A stretch of DNA of 32,390 nt. Source: Planctomycetota bacterium. GTDB taxonomy: Bacteria > Planctomycetota > Planctomycetia > Gemmatales > Gemmataceae. Under the pieces are notes generated by a model, which saw nothing but the letters and a program-made list of their open reading frames with translations, was not told the origin of the DNA and searched no databases. Within the stretch, counting starts at the first letter, position 1. Each line of letters opens with the position of its first letter. Shown piece by piece: positions 7,536-15,106 of the stretch. The stretch is from contig QWPF01000021.1 in the NCBI GenBank assembly GCA_003671255.1, forward strand, positions 1 through 32,390, given 5' to 3'. The position numbers and the translations under genes were made by a program.

Positions 7536-9453
7536 GAATCCTAGGGTCGAGGATAACAATAATTCCCTTATCCGTGGAAGAACGGATCAGCCTGCCAACA
7601 CCTTGCTTTAACTTAAGAACCGCTTGAGGTATCTGCAGATCGTAGAATCCATTCCCTCCTTTTTCCTGAACAGCCTCATGGCGAGCCTGTGCTAAAGGAA
7701 GATCTGGAACAATAAAAGGCAATCGAGTGATGATAACATTGGAAAGTGCTTCTCCCTGAACATCAACTCCCTGCCAAAAACTATCAACACCAAGAAGAAC
7801 CCCATTTTTAGAAGCCCTGAACTCATCGAGCATACGGTTTCTAGTCATCCCCTGCCCTTGCACAAACAAAGGGAACCCGCGCTGCTGGCACCAAGACTCA
7901 AGCACTTTTCCGGTGCGCTGCAAAAACTGATAACTGGTAAAAAGCACAAAGGCACTGCCTTGGGATTTCTCGAGGAACTTGCAAATCATGGCAAGGGATG
8001 CTTCTTCGAACTCCCTGGGTTGAGTTGCGGGATCGGGAATCTTTTTAAACAGATACATCTCGGATTGGTTGTAATAATCAAATGGGCTTTCTAATCCCAA
8101 CTCACCAGCTTTTGCGATTCCTAGGCGTTCTTTAATCGCCTTAAATCCTTCTTTGCCCCCGGTGGAGAGCGTTGCACTGGTAAGAATAATAGGAATATCT
8201 TTTGAAAAAAGCTGCTCTTTAAGAATTGCGGAAACATCGACAGGCGCCCTGCACAAATTCAACCTTAGTGCGCGCTTACCCGCCAATTCAAGCCAGAATA
8301 CATTTCCCTTATGTTGTTGTTCGAGCCATTCCCGAACTCGAACACCTAGGTCTGCAGCTTTGTCTGCCATCGATTGAAATTCAATTTTTTCCTCATCAGG
8401 CAAATCAGCAGATTCATCTTCAAGCTTCTTGGAAAGCTCTGCAAGGGCATCGGTGATATTGTTATTGACGATGTTTTTTTCAAGTACTCTGAAATGCCCA
8501 GCATCGCGAACCGCACCGGAAGATCGATCCGAGCCCGCACCGGAGTGCGAGTTCATCCAGTTTTGAATATTCAAAAAAAACAAATCCACCTCAGCGCGTG
8601 CAGAATGCAATTGCTGTTTCGCTTCAAAAAACCCTTCGCCCGCGAGTAATCCCCGTTCTTTTTTGCCGGAACTTGCCAGCCTTTCGAAAAGATAATGAAA
8701 AGCACCCTGACTAAGTCGGTCGCCCAACTGGTCAATTGCGACATCTTCCACCATGTGCCCTTCATCAAAAATCACTGCGCGATAATCAGGCAAAAGGCTG
8801 GAGCCTTTCCCTCGAACAGCAAGGTCGGCAAAGAAAAGGGCATGATTAACCACGAGAATATCAGCGTTGGCGATAGTCCTCCTGGCCTGATAATAGTAAC
8901 AGCGATGATGATCCTTGCAACTTCTCCCCATACAATTGCTGCTATCACTTTGCACAAGATCCCAAACCATTCCGTCAGGTTCAAAATCCATATCTGATCT
9001 GCTGCCATCAACAGTATCAAGCGCCCAACGACTAACTTTATAAAGTTGATCGTGAAATTCATCCGATTGAATGAGGGTGGGAGCTTTAATCTGAGCGACA
9101 CGCAATCTACGAAGGCTGATGTAATTGCCACGCCCTTTTACGAGAACAACCTTTAATGGGTAAGGAATGATTTTTTGCAGGGTCGGAATATCTTTTAAAA
9201 GCAGTTGCTCTTGAAGGCTGATGGTATGGGTGGAAATGACAATTGGGGTTCGTTTTTTATTAAGTGCAGAAAGAAAAACAGGGATTAGGTACCCAAAACT
9301 TTTGCCAACCCCGGTTCCAGCCTCTGCAAGTAATGTAACCCCGCTTGCCAAAGTATCATCCACAGCTTTGGCCATTTGGGACTGCTGTTCTCTTGGCTCA
9401 AAACCCTTGAAGTTATGAGCAAGAACCCCCTCTTTAGAAAAGTAATTACTCAA
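7453..9453 (-). CDS. DinG/XPD-type superfamily 2 DNA helicase
   Basis: A 666-residue ATP-dependent helicase of the DinG/YoaA/Rad3 group, acting in DNA repair or structure unwinding. Walker A EAGTGVGKS is at residues 44-52, motif Ia ISTHTISLQEQLL follows, the DEAH box is DEGH at 230-233, and VLFTSYQFL and GVGRLIRSSTDKGIIVILDPR (motif VI region) lie near the C-terminus. Three of the usual four Fe-S cysteines are visible as C174-x4-C179-x5-C185; the expected first ligand, in KGRGNYISLRR, is Ser113. The start used is a TTG with no SD; the frame stays open upstream to a TGA at 9517-9519, which is the stop of the preceding zinc-ribbon gene in the same frame. Third gene of a reverse operon sppA, zinc protein, helicase. 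Confidence 0.88.
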   Translation of the reverse strand: MSNYFSKEGVLAHNFKGFEPREQQSQMAKAVDDTLASGVTLLAEAGTGVGKSFGYLIPVFLSALNKKRTPIVISTHTISLQEQLLLKDIPTLQKIIPYPLKVVLVKGRGNYISLRRLRVAQIKAPTLIQSDEFHDQLYKVSRWALDTVDGSRSDMDFEPDGMVWDLVQSDSSNCMGRSCKDHHRCYYYQARRTIANADILVVNHALFFADLAVRGKGSSLLPDYRAVIFDEGHMVEDVAIDQLGDRLSQGAFHYLFERLASSGKKERGLLAGEGFFEAKQQLHSARAEVDLFFLNIQNWMNSHSGAGSDRSSGAVRDAGHFRVLEKNIVNNNITDALAELSKKLEDESADLPDEEKIEFQSMADKAADLGVRVREWLEQQHKGNVFWLELAGKRALRLNLCRAPVDVSAILKEQLFSKDIPIILTSATLSTGGKEGFKAIKERLGIAKAGELGLESPFDYYNQSEMYLFKKIPDPATQPREFEEASLAMICKFLEKSQGSAFVLFTSYQFLQRTGKVLESWCQQRGFPLFVQGQGMTRNRMLDEFRASKNGVLLGVDSFWQGVDVQGEALSNVIITRLPFIVPDLPLAQARHEAVQEKGGNGFYDLQIPQAVLKLKQGVGRLIRSSTDKGIIVILDPRILTKGYGKRFLQALPKSRLFVDGVEQPA

Positions 9454-9516
9454 TGATGCGTAATCAGAATCTGCAAAAAGCTCTGTTTTTAGAAAAATGT
9501 CAGACCCCGAAATTGT

Positions 9517-9861
9517 TCAAGTTTGTGGGTAATCCAAAATGGCTACACCCGAATCCGCAAGCTTCCTTAATTTCAACCACGCAGCAGTAACCCTAATTTC
9601 TTCCTCTGCAACATAACAATCATCGAGAAAATTCTTGGCGAAGGGGCCAAGAATTTTTTCAGCATTCAAATCGTCGAAACTCGGATCCATGATATATTGG
9701 GCCCGCTCTGGATTGCAGCGGATATGGCATTCCGGCTCAAGATGCAATACTTCCGCTTGAATCTCATGCAGAAGATAACGCAGATAAAGATCAGAATCAG
9801 TTATAACATCCACTGCGTTGCCACACACTTTGCAATGGTAACCTTTATCACATTTCGCCAT
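9517..9861 (-). CDS. Small zinc-ribbon-like hypothetical protein
   Basis: A 114-residue soluble protein starting MAKCDKGYHCKVCGNAVD, a CxxC knuckle that with the later PECHIRCNP segment could form a zinc site. The middle (LYLRYLLHEI) and C-terminal half (YVAEEEIRVTAAWLKLRKLA) look helical. I believe similar small proteins occur in other planctomycetes, but I know no assigned function. Its ATG is 3 bp after the sppA stop, so translation is probably coupled to sppA, and the helicase follows 63 bp downstream in the same reading frame. Position between a membrane peptidase and a helicase does not reveal the role. Confidence 0.72.
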   Translation of the reverse strand: MAKCDKGYHCKVCGNAVDVITDSDLYLRYLLHEIQAEVLHLEPECHIRCNPERAQYIMDPSFDDLNAEKILGPFAKNFLDDCYVAEEEIRVTAAWLKLRKLADSGVAILDYPQT

Positions 9862-9864
9862 CGA

Positions 9865-11661
9865 CTACTTCACTTGTAAATTATAAGGAAGCATAAGCCA
9901 TAAAGGTTCATTGCGCATACGCAGGAAGGAATCCAGCCCTTTTACTTCTTTAAAAAGGGAAGTAACACCTGAGATATCCAACCCCGACTTCAGGGATAAT
10001 TGAGTTTTAGGTTCTAAGAAAGAATCTAAAAAGCTTTTACCCTTGGGAAGAAGAAGAAGTTCTGGATCGGAATTTGCGGGAAGACCCCCAAGTTTGGCAG
10101 CCATCTTGATGGCATCTTGCATGGTACCTAATTCATCGATCAAACCATTTGCTTTTGCTTGCCTGCCGGTCCAAACGCGACCACCCGCAAGCCCTTCCAA
10201 AGTTTTTCGATCAAGTTTACTGCCTGCTTTTTCCCGCCCAGTTAAAGCCTTGGTAAGGAATTGATCATAACAATCATCAATAAGCTTGGTCATCGCTTCC
10301 CGTTCAGATTTGGAAAAAGAACTTGTCGAAGAAAATAGATTGGCATTTGCGCCACGGGTAATAACTTCGGAAGTAATTCCAAGCTTCGCATAAGTACCAC
10401 CCATATTGATTTTTCCGCCAAATACTCCGATCGAACCAGTAATAGTGCCTGGCTCAGCATAAATCTTGGATGCCGCCATGCATATGTAGTAACCACCGCT
10501 TGCAGCAACATCGGACATCGATGCAATGATAGGTTTTTTGCATCGCATTAATTCGGCCCAGATAAGATCGCTAGCAAGAGCAGAACCGCCAGGGCTATCC
10601 ACCCTTAAAACAATGGCTTTAACACTTTTATCGTTTTCAGCTTGTTTGATCGCCTGAATCATGGAGGTGGAACCACAAGATTCCGAACCTAGAAAGCTCT
10701 GTTCACTTTTACCTGTATTAATGGCGCCAGTGGCATAGATGACAGCAATTTTAGGTTTAGAATTACTGGAAATCGTGGGGGCTGCAAAAAGCTTTAGCAG
10801 TGCGAAGGGGTTTGAAAAATCAATTTCATCAACTTTGTTTTTGCCATAATTTTTAAGCAAAGTGATATCATCAACTTTTAATTCTTTCTTAAAAGCCTCG
10901 GTAACTGAAGGGAAATACCCAACCATATCTACAAGCCCCAATTCAGTAGCTTTTTTAGCAGTGTATGGCCCGTTATCGATTATCTTGCGAATATCCTCGG
11001 GCGCCCATTTTTTAGAACCCCGTTCCTGTTGAATCCTTGCAACTATGGATTTTTCATAAAAATCATCAAGCATCGATTCCATTTGCTTGCGACTGCTTTC
11101 GCTCATCGTCGTACGGGTATAAGGTTCAATCGCAGATTTAAAATCCCCCACTTTGAGGAAGTCTGCCTGAGCACCAATTTTCTCGAGCATTTCTTTGTAG
11201 AAAGTCACCTCTGCTCGTAAACCCGTAAGCATCAACCAACCAGATTCAGGCAAAATGATTTTATCGCTCGACAATGCAAGAAGATAATCTTTCATCTCTC
11301 CTGCTTCTAAATAACTATAAATCTTCTTCCCAGACTTTTTGAAATTGTTAAGAGCTTCAGTCAGTTCATCAAGCTTACCCCAGCCGACATCAACTCCATC
11401 GATTTCGAGAAGCAAACCTTTTACAGTGGTATCGGTTGAGGCTTTTTTTATCCGATCAATTTTATCTTTAAGAGTCTCTTGCATACTGGAAAACAAAGGC
11501 TCTGCAATCGCAACTCCTTCTCCTAGCGATCCACTGATTCGGATATGGGCGATTGAGGTGGGTTTAGTTTTTTCTTCGGCTTTTTTATCTTGCGCAAGAA
11601 TAAGGTTTTGAGAACTAACAAAGCTTACAACCGTAACGCACAATATTATTAACGACTTCAT
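9865..11661 (-). CDS. sppA: Signal peptide peptidase SppA, long (67K-like) form
   Basis: A 598-residue membrane- or envelope-associated serine protease (family S49) that degrades cleaved signal peptides. The N-terminus MKSLIILCVTVVSFVSS is a signal/anchor segment. Two tandem S49 domains are visible. The first holds the general-base Lys in VGDFKSAIEPYTR (K175). The second holds RVDSPGGSALASD and the nucleophile Ser in SDVAASGGYY (S388), then GTITGSIGVFGG. The two-domain length and the Lys/Ser split match E. coli-type SppA. The start has AGAGGAAA just upstream and a promoter-like pair at 11703-11730. It is the first gene of a reverse operon with the zinc-ribbon protein and helicase. Confidence 0.92.
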   Translation of the reverse strand: MKSLIILCVTVVSFVSSQNLILAQDKKAEEKTKPTSIAHIRISGSLGEGVAIAEPLFSSMQETLKDKIDRIKKASTDTTVKGLLLEIDGVDVGWGKLDELTEALNNFKKSGKKIYSYLEAGEMKDYLLALSSDKIILPESGWLMLTGLRAEVTFYKEMLEKIGAQADFLKVGDFKSAIEPYTRTTMSESSRKQMESMLDDFYEKSIVARIQQERGSKKWAPEDIRKIIDNGPYTAKKATELGLVDMVGYFPSVTEAFKKELKVDDITLLKNYGKNKVDEIDFSNPFALLKLFAAPTISSNSKPKIAVIYATGAINTGKSEQSFLGSESCGSTSMIQAIKQAENDKSVKAIVLRVDSPGGSALASDLIWAELMRCKKPIIASMSDVAASGGYYICMAASKIYAEPGTITGSIGVFGGKINMGGTYAKLGITSEVITRGANANLFSSTSSFSKSEREAMTKLIDDCYDQFLTKALTGREKAGSKLDRKTLEGLAGGRVWTGRQAKANGLIDELGTMQDAIKMAAKLGGLPANSDPELLLLPKGKSFLDSFLEPKTQLSLKSGLDISGVTSLFKEVKGLDSFLRMRNEPLWLMLPYNLQVK

Positions 11662-11702
11662 AACTTTCCTCTTAATAAAAAGAATGATCCTTCATTAAAT
11701 GC

Positions 11703-11730
11703 ATCATAGATCAATTACAGATTATTTCAA
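11703..11730 (-). promoter_or_regulatory. Predicted sigma-70 promoter of sppA
   Basis: On the reverse strand TTGAAA (11725-11730) and TATGAT (11703-11708) are separated by 16 bp, a near-consensus -35/-10 pair about 40 bp upstream of the sppA start. It lies in the 228-bp divergent gap between sppA and the DUF11 gene. Confidence 0.5.
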
Positions 11731-11889
11731 ACTATTAACCCTAAAGACAACCCTCAATTTTAAGCGGGAGTCTTTTAGCCATTTTGCTTAACAAAACCTC
11801 ACAGATTCATTTAAAATGCTCGCATTGTTATTGTTTTTCAATCATAATGTTGGTTGAGTTGAAAGATATTACCCGTGGGCAAATAGATC

Positions 11890-13512
11890 ATGCAGCAACC
11901 AAAACATTTATTGCAACTGTTTTCGTTTTCACTTATTTGCTTGATTTGCTTGCATTACCTTCTTGTTCCAACCAATAAAGGTTATGGAATACAAGAAACA
12001 GGTTCCGCGCCTTCTTCAGGAACAGAACCCCCTATTGAAGGTCAATCTTCACCAAAGCCCATTCCATCTAAAAATTTCATGGGGACTTTTTCTCCTACCG
12101 ATCCCCCCGCCCCTTTTGTAACTATTAGGGTGCGAGTTTCCGCTCAAGCCAGCCCTAATGATGAATTAGAGTACCGAATCCTTGTCGAAAATCATTCTCC
12201 AGCTGAAGCACATCAAGTTCGAATTCGAAACAATATCCCCACCAACGCCAAATTTGTCAGAGCTTCGCCTCCTCCCGACAGCCTCGAAGGCGAACTCATC
12301 TGGAAACTCGGTTCCCTGCCAGGTAACTCCAGCAAAGAAATCAAATTAGTGGTCATGGTAACAGGCACAGGCGAAGTTGATTGCATTTCTCGAGTGCAGT
12401 ACGAGCATGGGCAAGCGGTTAAAACCCAACTTGCATCGCCTCTACTTTTAAAAATGACCGGGCCTATTCAAGCCATGTTATATGACACACTTAGTTACCA
12501 AATCGATGTATTCAACACCGGTAATTCAGAACTCACAGGAGTTCAACTAACCAACATTATTCCAGAGGGGCTAGAGTTTTTAACTAGCAAGCCTTCAACC
12601 AATGGTGAAAATCCCTTAGTTTGGAATATAGGGTCCATTCCTGGTGGGCAATCAAAACGATTGGAGTTTCAAGCTGCGGTCAAGAAAACAGGCGAATTCA
12701 TCAACAAAGCTACCGTTACAACCTCTTCTGGAATGAAAAAAGAAACCTCTTCCAAAGTGGAAGTGGGTGAAATCAAACTTGCTTTAAATATGGGCGGGCC
12801 TGATCGTAGAAACATTAATCGACCTGCAAGCTACCAAATCACAATCACCAATTCTGGGAATCAAATTGTTCGAGGAATAAAAGTATCAAATAAATTAGAT
12901 CCCTCGACGCAATTCCTCGCAGCAAGTGGTGGTGGCAGATACGAAAACGGGGAAGTCAAATGGCTGATTCCTCAACTTGCGCCTAAACAAAGGCAAATCG
13001 TGCAAATGGTAATCAAGCCCACTGTTGCTGGTACTTTAAAAAACCGTACCGAGGTAACAGCAGATAAAATCCCAACAGGTTGGCAGGTTGAGAAAATCAC
13101 CGTTTTCGAAATCAACAATGGTTTAGTAACGGAAATCGACAAAAGCATCGATCCTATGGAAATCGGCGAGCAAACTGCACTGACGATACGGCTGATTAAT
13201 TACGGTCAAAACCCAATTAAAAATTTGATTCTCACTGCGATCTCGCCCGACACAACGGTAGTTACCGAAGGTCGCGGTCCAACAAACTTCAGCAGGCAAC
13301 CAGATAAGGTGGGATTCCTGCCTTTGCCCAGCTTGGAGCCAGGAAAAGAAGTAACTTACTCATTATTTTTGCAGGCAAAAAAACCAGGTGATGGGACTTT
13401 TAGACTTGAGTATACAGCAGATGAAGGCATCTCTGGTAAGGCAGAAGAAACCATTTCGATTCTTCCCTCAAGCAAGGCGCCTGCTAGCAATGAGCCCCCT
13501 GCTCTTCCTTGA
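11890..13512 (+). CDS. DUF11-repeat exported protein
   Basis: A 540-residue protein with an N-terminal hydrophobic signal (LLQLFSFSLICLICLHYLLV), a Pro/Ser-rich linker to about residue 75, and then four or so ~110-residue beta-sandwich repeats. Each has the DUF11 pattern: Y.I.V.N.G......V...N.IP......S.PS......W.IG.I.PG....I.......TG. Examples are NTGNSELTGVQLTNIIPEG and NSGNQIVRGIKVSN. Such repeats occur in surface or periplasmic adhesive and structural proteins of planctomycetes. No catalytic motif is visible and there is no LPxTG or other anchor. The ATG lacks a good SD. It converges on a small exported gene with a 3-bp gap. Export and envelope location are inferred from the leader and repeats. 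Confidence 0.82.
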   Translation: MQQPKHLLQLFSFSLICLICLHYLLVPTNKGYGIQETGSAPSSGTEPPIEGQSSPKPIPSKNFMGTFSPTDPPAPFVTIRVRVSAQASPNDELEYRILVENHSPAEAHQVRIRNNIPTNAKFVRASPPPDSLEGELIWKLGSLPGNSSKEIKLVVMVTGTGEVDCISRVQYEHGQAVKTQLASPLLLKMTGPIQAMLYDTLSYQIDVFNTGNSELTGVQLTNIIPEGLEFLTSKPSTNGENPLVWNIGSIPGGQSKRLEFQAAVKKTGEFINKATVTTSSGMKKETSSKVEVGEIKLALNMGGPDRRNINRPASYQITITNSGNQIVRGIKVSNKLDPSTQFLAASGGGRYENGEVKWLIPQLAPKQRQIVQMVIKPTVAGTLKNRTEVTADKIPTGWQVEKITVFEINNGLVTEIDKSIDPMEIGEQTALTIRLINYGQNPIKNLILTAISPDTTVVTEGRGPTNFSRQPDKVGFLPLPSLEPGKEVTYSLFLQAKKPGDGTFRLEYTADEGISGKAEETISILPSSKAPASNEPPALP

Positions 13513-13515
13513 TTT

Positions 13516-13734
13516 TTAGCGCATTGCAGAATAGCCAAACCCTTTAACCATGGCTGCACGCCAATGCTTGGGTTGAACTTTTCTATAGCGCTGGGCAGCT
13601 TCGGTATTTAGCGAATCATTCATTGCAACACTTGAATTGACTTCTTCAGCCTTTGCTTTTTTGTTGCCCCCTACAAATACCAAACCAGTCAGAACCAAAA
13701 AGCTGGCGATAATTCCAACAACCCATTTTCGCAT
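13516..13734 (-). CDS. Small exported hypothetical protein
   Basis: A 72-residue protein with a clear Sec-type signal: MRKWVVGIIASFLVLTGLVF, then a candidate cleavage site around AKAEE. The mature part is about 45 residues, with an aromatic, basic C-terminus (RYRKVQPKHWRAAM, GFGY). The frame extends to 13764, but the ATG at 13734 has AAGGAAG seven bases upstream, which decides the start. No family recognised. The upstream 255 bp holds several GTAAT-type repeated motifs. A real gene is likely given leader plus SD; function unknown. Confidence 0.7.
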   Translation of the reverse strand: MRKWVVGIIASFLVLTGLVFVGGNKKAKAEEVNSSVAMNDSLNTEAAQRYRKVQPKHWRAAMVKGFGYSAMR

Positions 13735-13804
13735 TGCAACACTTCCTTGTGTATTCTTCCTCAAAAGCCCAAGATTAAATCTTCAGCATCTTTTAAGTTA
13801 AGAA

Positions 13805-13965
13805 ACAGTAATGCAATAACTATGCCTAAAACTTTATTTATTCGAATTTGAAATGTTGAAACAGCTTAAACCATTACAGTAATGCTAATAAAAACTTTCC
13901 ATCAGGCTTTGATTAAAATAACCTCAGCAGTAATCTTTGTAAATATTACCGATCATAATTACTGC
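13805..13965. repeat. Cluster of ACAGTAATGC-like motifs, including an inverted pair
   Basis: In the 255-bp gene-free, AT-rich stretch between the small exported gene and the Nif3 gene, ACAGTAATGC occurs at 13805-13814 and 13876-13885. The latter sits in the palindrome CATTAC-A-GTAATG (13872-13884). GCAGTAAT at 13927-13934 is mirrored by ATTACTGC at 13958-13965. The repeats could be operator sites for the small exported gene or a hairpin ending the Nif3 transcript; neither is proven. Confidence 0.4.
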
Positions 13966-13989
13966 ATGGGCCCAAAAGTTACACCTATT

Positions 13990-15093
13990 TCAAAATGTTT
14001 TTAATGGATCGTGCTCGGACTCTGAATTAAGTACCTCTACCGCGGAAAATTTAACTCGAAGTTTTGCAGCAATTGATTCTACGCCAAATCTTTCCGATTT
14101 ATAATGACCCAGCAAAAGGATCGACTTGTTTTGATCTTTGACACTTAACAAATCATGAAACCGTGCTTCTCCTGTGATAAAGCATTCCGCACCTTGCATG
14201 AAAGCCTGCGTCATCAGAGATGCCCCACTACCACAGACCACAGCAATCTTGGAAACCAAACGCTCGGCATTCCCTGCAAAAGAAATTTGCTTTATGTCCA
14301 AAGCTTTCGCAAATATATCGGCAAGTTGCGCAATCGAGGTTGGCTGTGCTAGTAGTCCCAATCTGCCTGTACCATTGTTTGAAGGTTTGGATTTAAGCAT
14401 CACAAGATCGAAGGCTGGTTCTTCATAGGGGTGCGATTTTTTAAGTGCTGAAACAATTGGTTGTAACCTTGACGATGGGCAGACAACCTCAAGGCGTTGC
14501 TCCAGCACTTTCTCACGCTGCCCTTTTTTTCCTACAACAGGGTTCGACTGATCCATCCCAAAAAAAGTACCAGTTCCTTCCAGGGTAAAACTGACTTCTT
14601 TGTAATTACCAATCCGCCCTGCCCCTGCTTCAAACAAGGCTTCACTTACTTTTTCAAGGCTTTCGTTGGGAACAAAGGTGACCAGTTTTACTTCTTCCTT
14701 ACTTTGCGATGGGGTGATCGGGCCAAGATTTTTTGCACCAATCATTTCTAATAAAGATTCATTGATGCCACCTTGAGCATCATCCCATCGGGTATGCAAC
14801 GAATATACTCCTATACCTTTCGTTGCAAGTCGCCAAAGAATCGCACCTTCCGAACTCCCCGTATTCAAAGTTTTAATTGGTTTAAAAGGCAAAGGATGAT
14901 GCGTGATAACCATCTGAACTTTTTGAGTAATGGCTTCGTCCGCAACTTCTTTGGTAAGAGTCAGACAAACCATCACTTTATTGACAACGGCAGTAAAATC
15001 GCCCGTTAGAAGGCCCGTGTTATCCCAGTCTGCGGCAAGCGAACGGGGAGCGATTTCATCAAACCAAGAAACTAGCTCAGATACTTTAGTCAT
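13990..15093 (-). CDS. Nif3-family dinuclear metal centre protein (YbgI/GTP cyclohydrolase I type 2-like)
   Basis: A 367-residue protein of the Nif3/DUF34 family, forming toroidal hexamers with a two-metal site. Metal-ligand segments are MVITHHPLPF, HTRWDDAQGG (usual form HTNxD) and LLGHYKSERFGVE near the C-terminus. Residues ~130-240 form the extra ferredoxin-like insert (VKLVTFVPNESLEKVSEALFEAGAGRIGNY) typical of the long bacterial form. The biochemical role is unsettled; the GTP cyclohydrolase label is weakly supported, and it should not be read as the pterin source for the H4MPT operon. GGAG precedes the ATG by five bases. It is 13 bp downstream of the PVC cytochrome gene, probably in one transcript. 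Confidence 0.9.
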   Translation of the reverse strand: MTKVSELVSWFDEIAPRSLAADWDNTGLLTGDFTAVVNKVMVCLTLTKEVADEAITQKVQMVITHHPLPFKPIKTLNTGSSEGAILWRLATKGIGVYSLHTRWDDAQGGINESLLEMIGAKNLGPITPSQSKEEVKLVTFVPNESLEKVSEALFEAGAGRIGNYKEVSFTLEGTGTFFGMDQSNPVVGKKGQREKVLEQRLEVVCPSSRLQPIVSALKKSHPYEEPAFDLVMLKSKPSNNGTGRLGLLAQPTSIAQLADIFAKALDIKQISFAGNAERLVSKIAVVCGSGASLMTQAFMQGAECFITGEARFHDLLSVKDQNKSILLLGHYKSERFGVESIAAKLRVKFSAVEVLNSESEHDPLKTF

Positions 15094-15106
15094 GAATACT
15101 CCGTTC

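Noticed and set aside
11784-11978. Small forward ORF before the DUF11 gene
   Set aside because: It overlaps the DUF11 signal peptide in another frame and shows no RBS or family similarity.
13990-15093. Nif3 protein as GTP cyclohydrolase feeding H4MPT synthesis
   Set aside because: The GTP cyclohydrolase label of this family is weakly supported and the gene is on the other strand in a different transcript.
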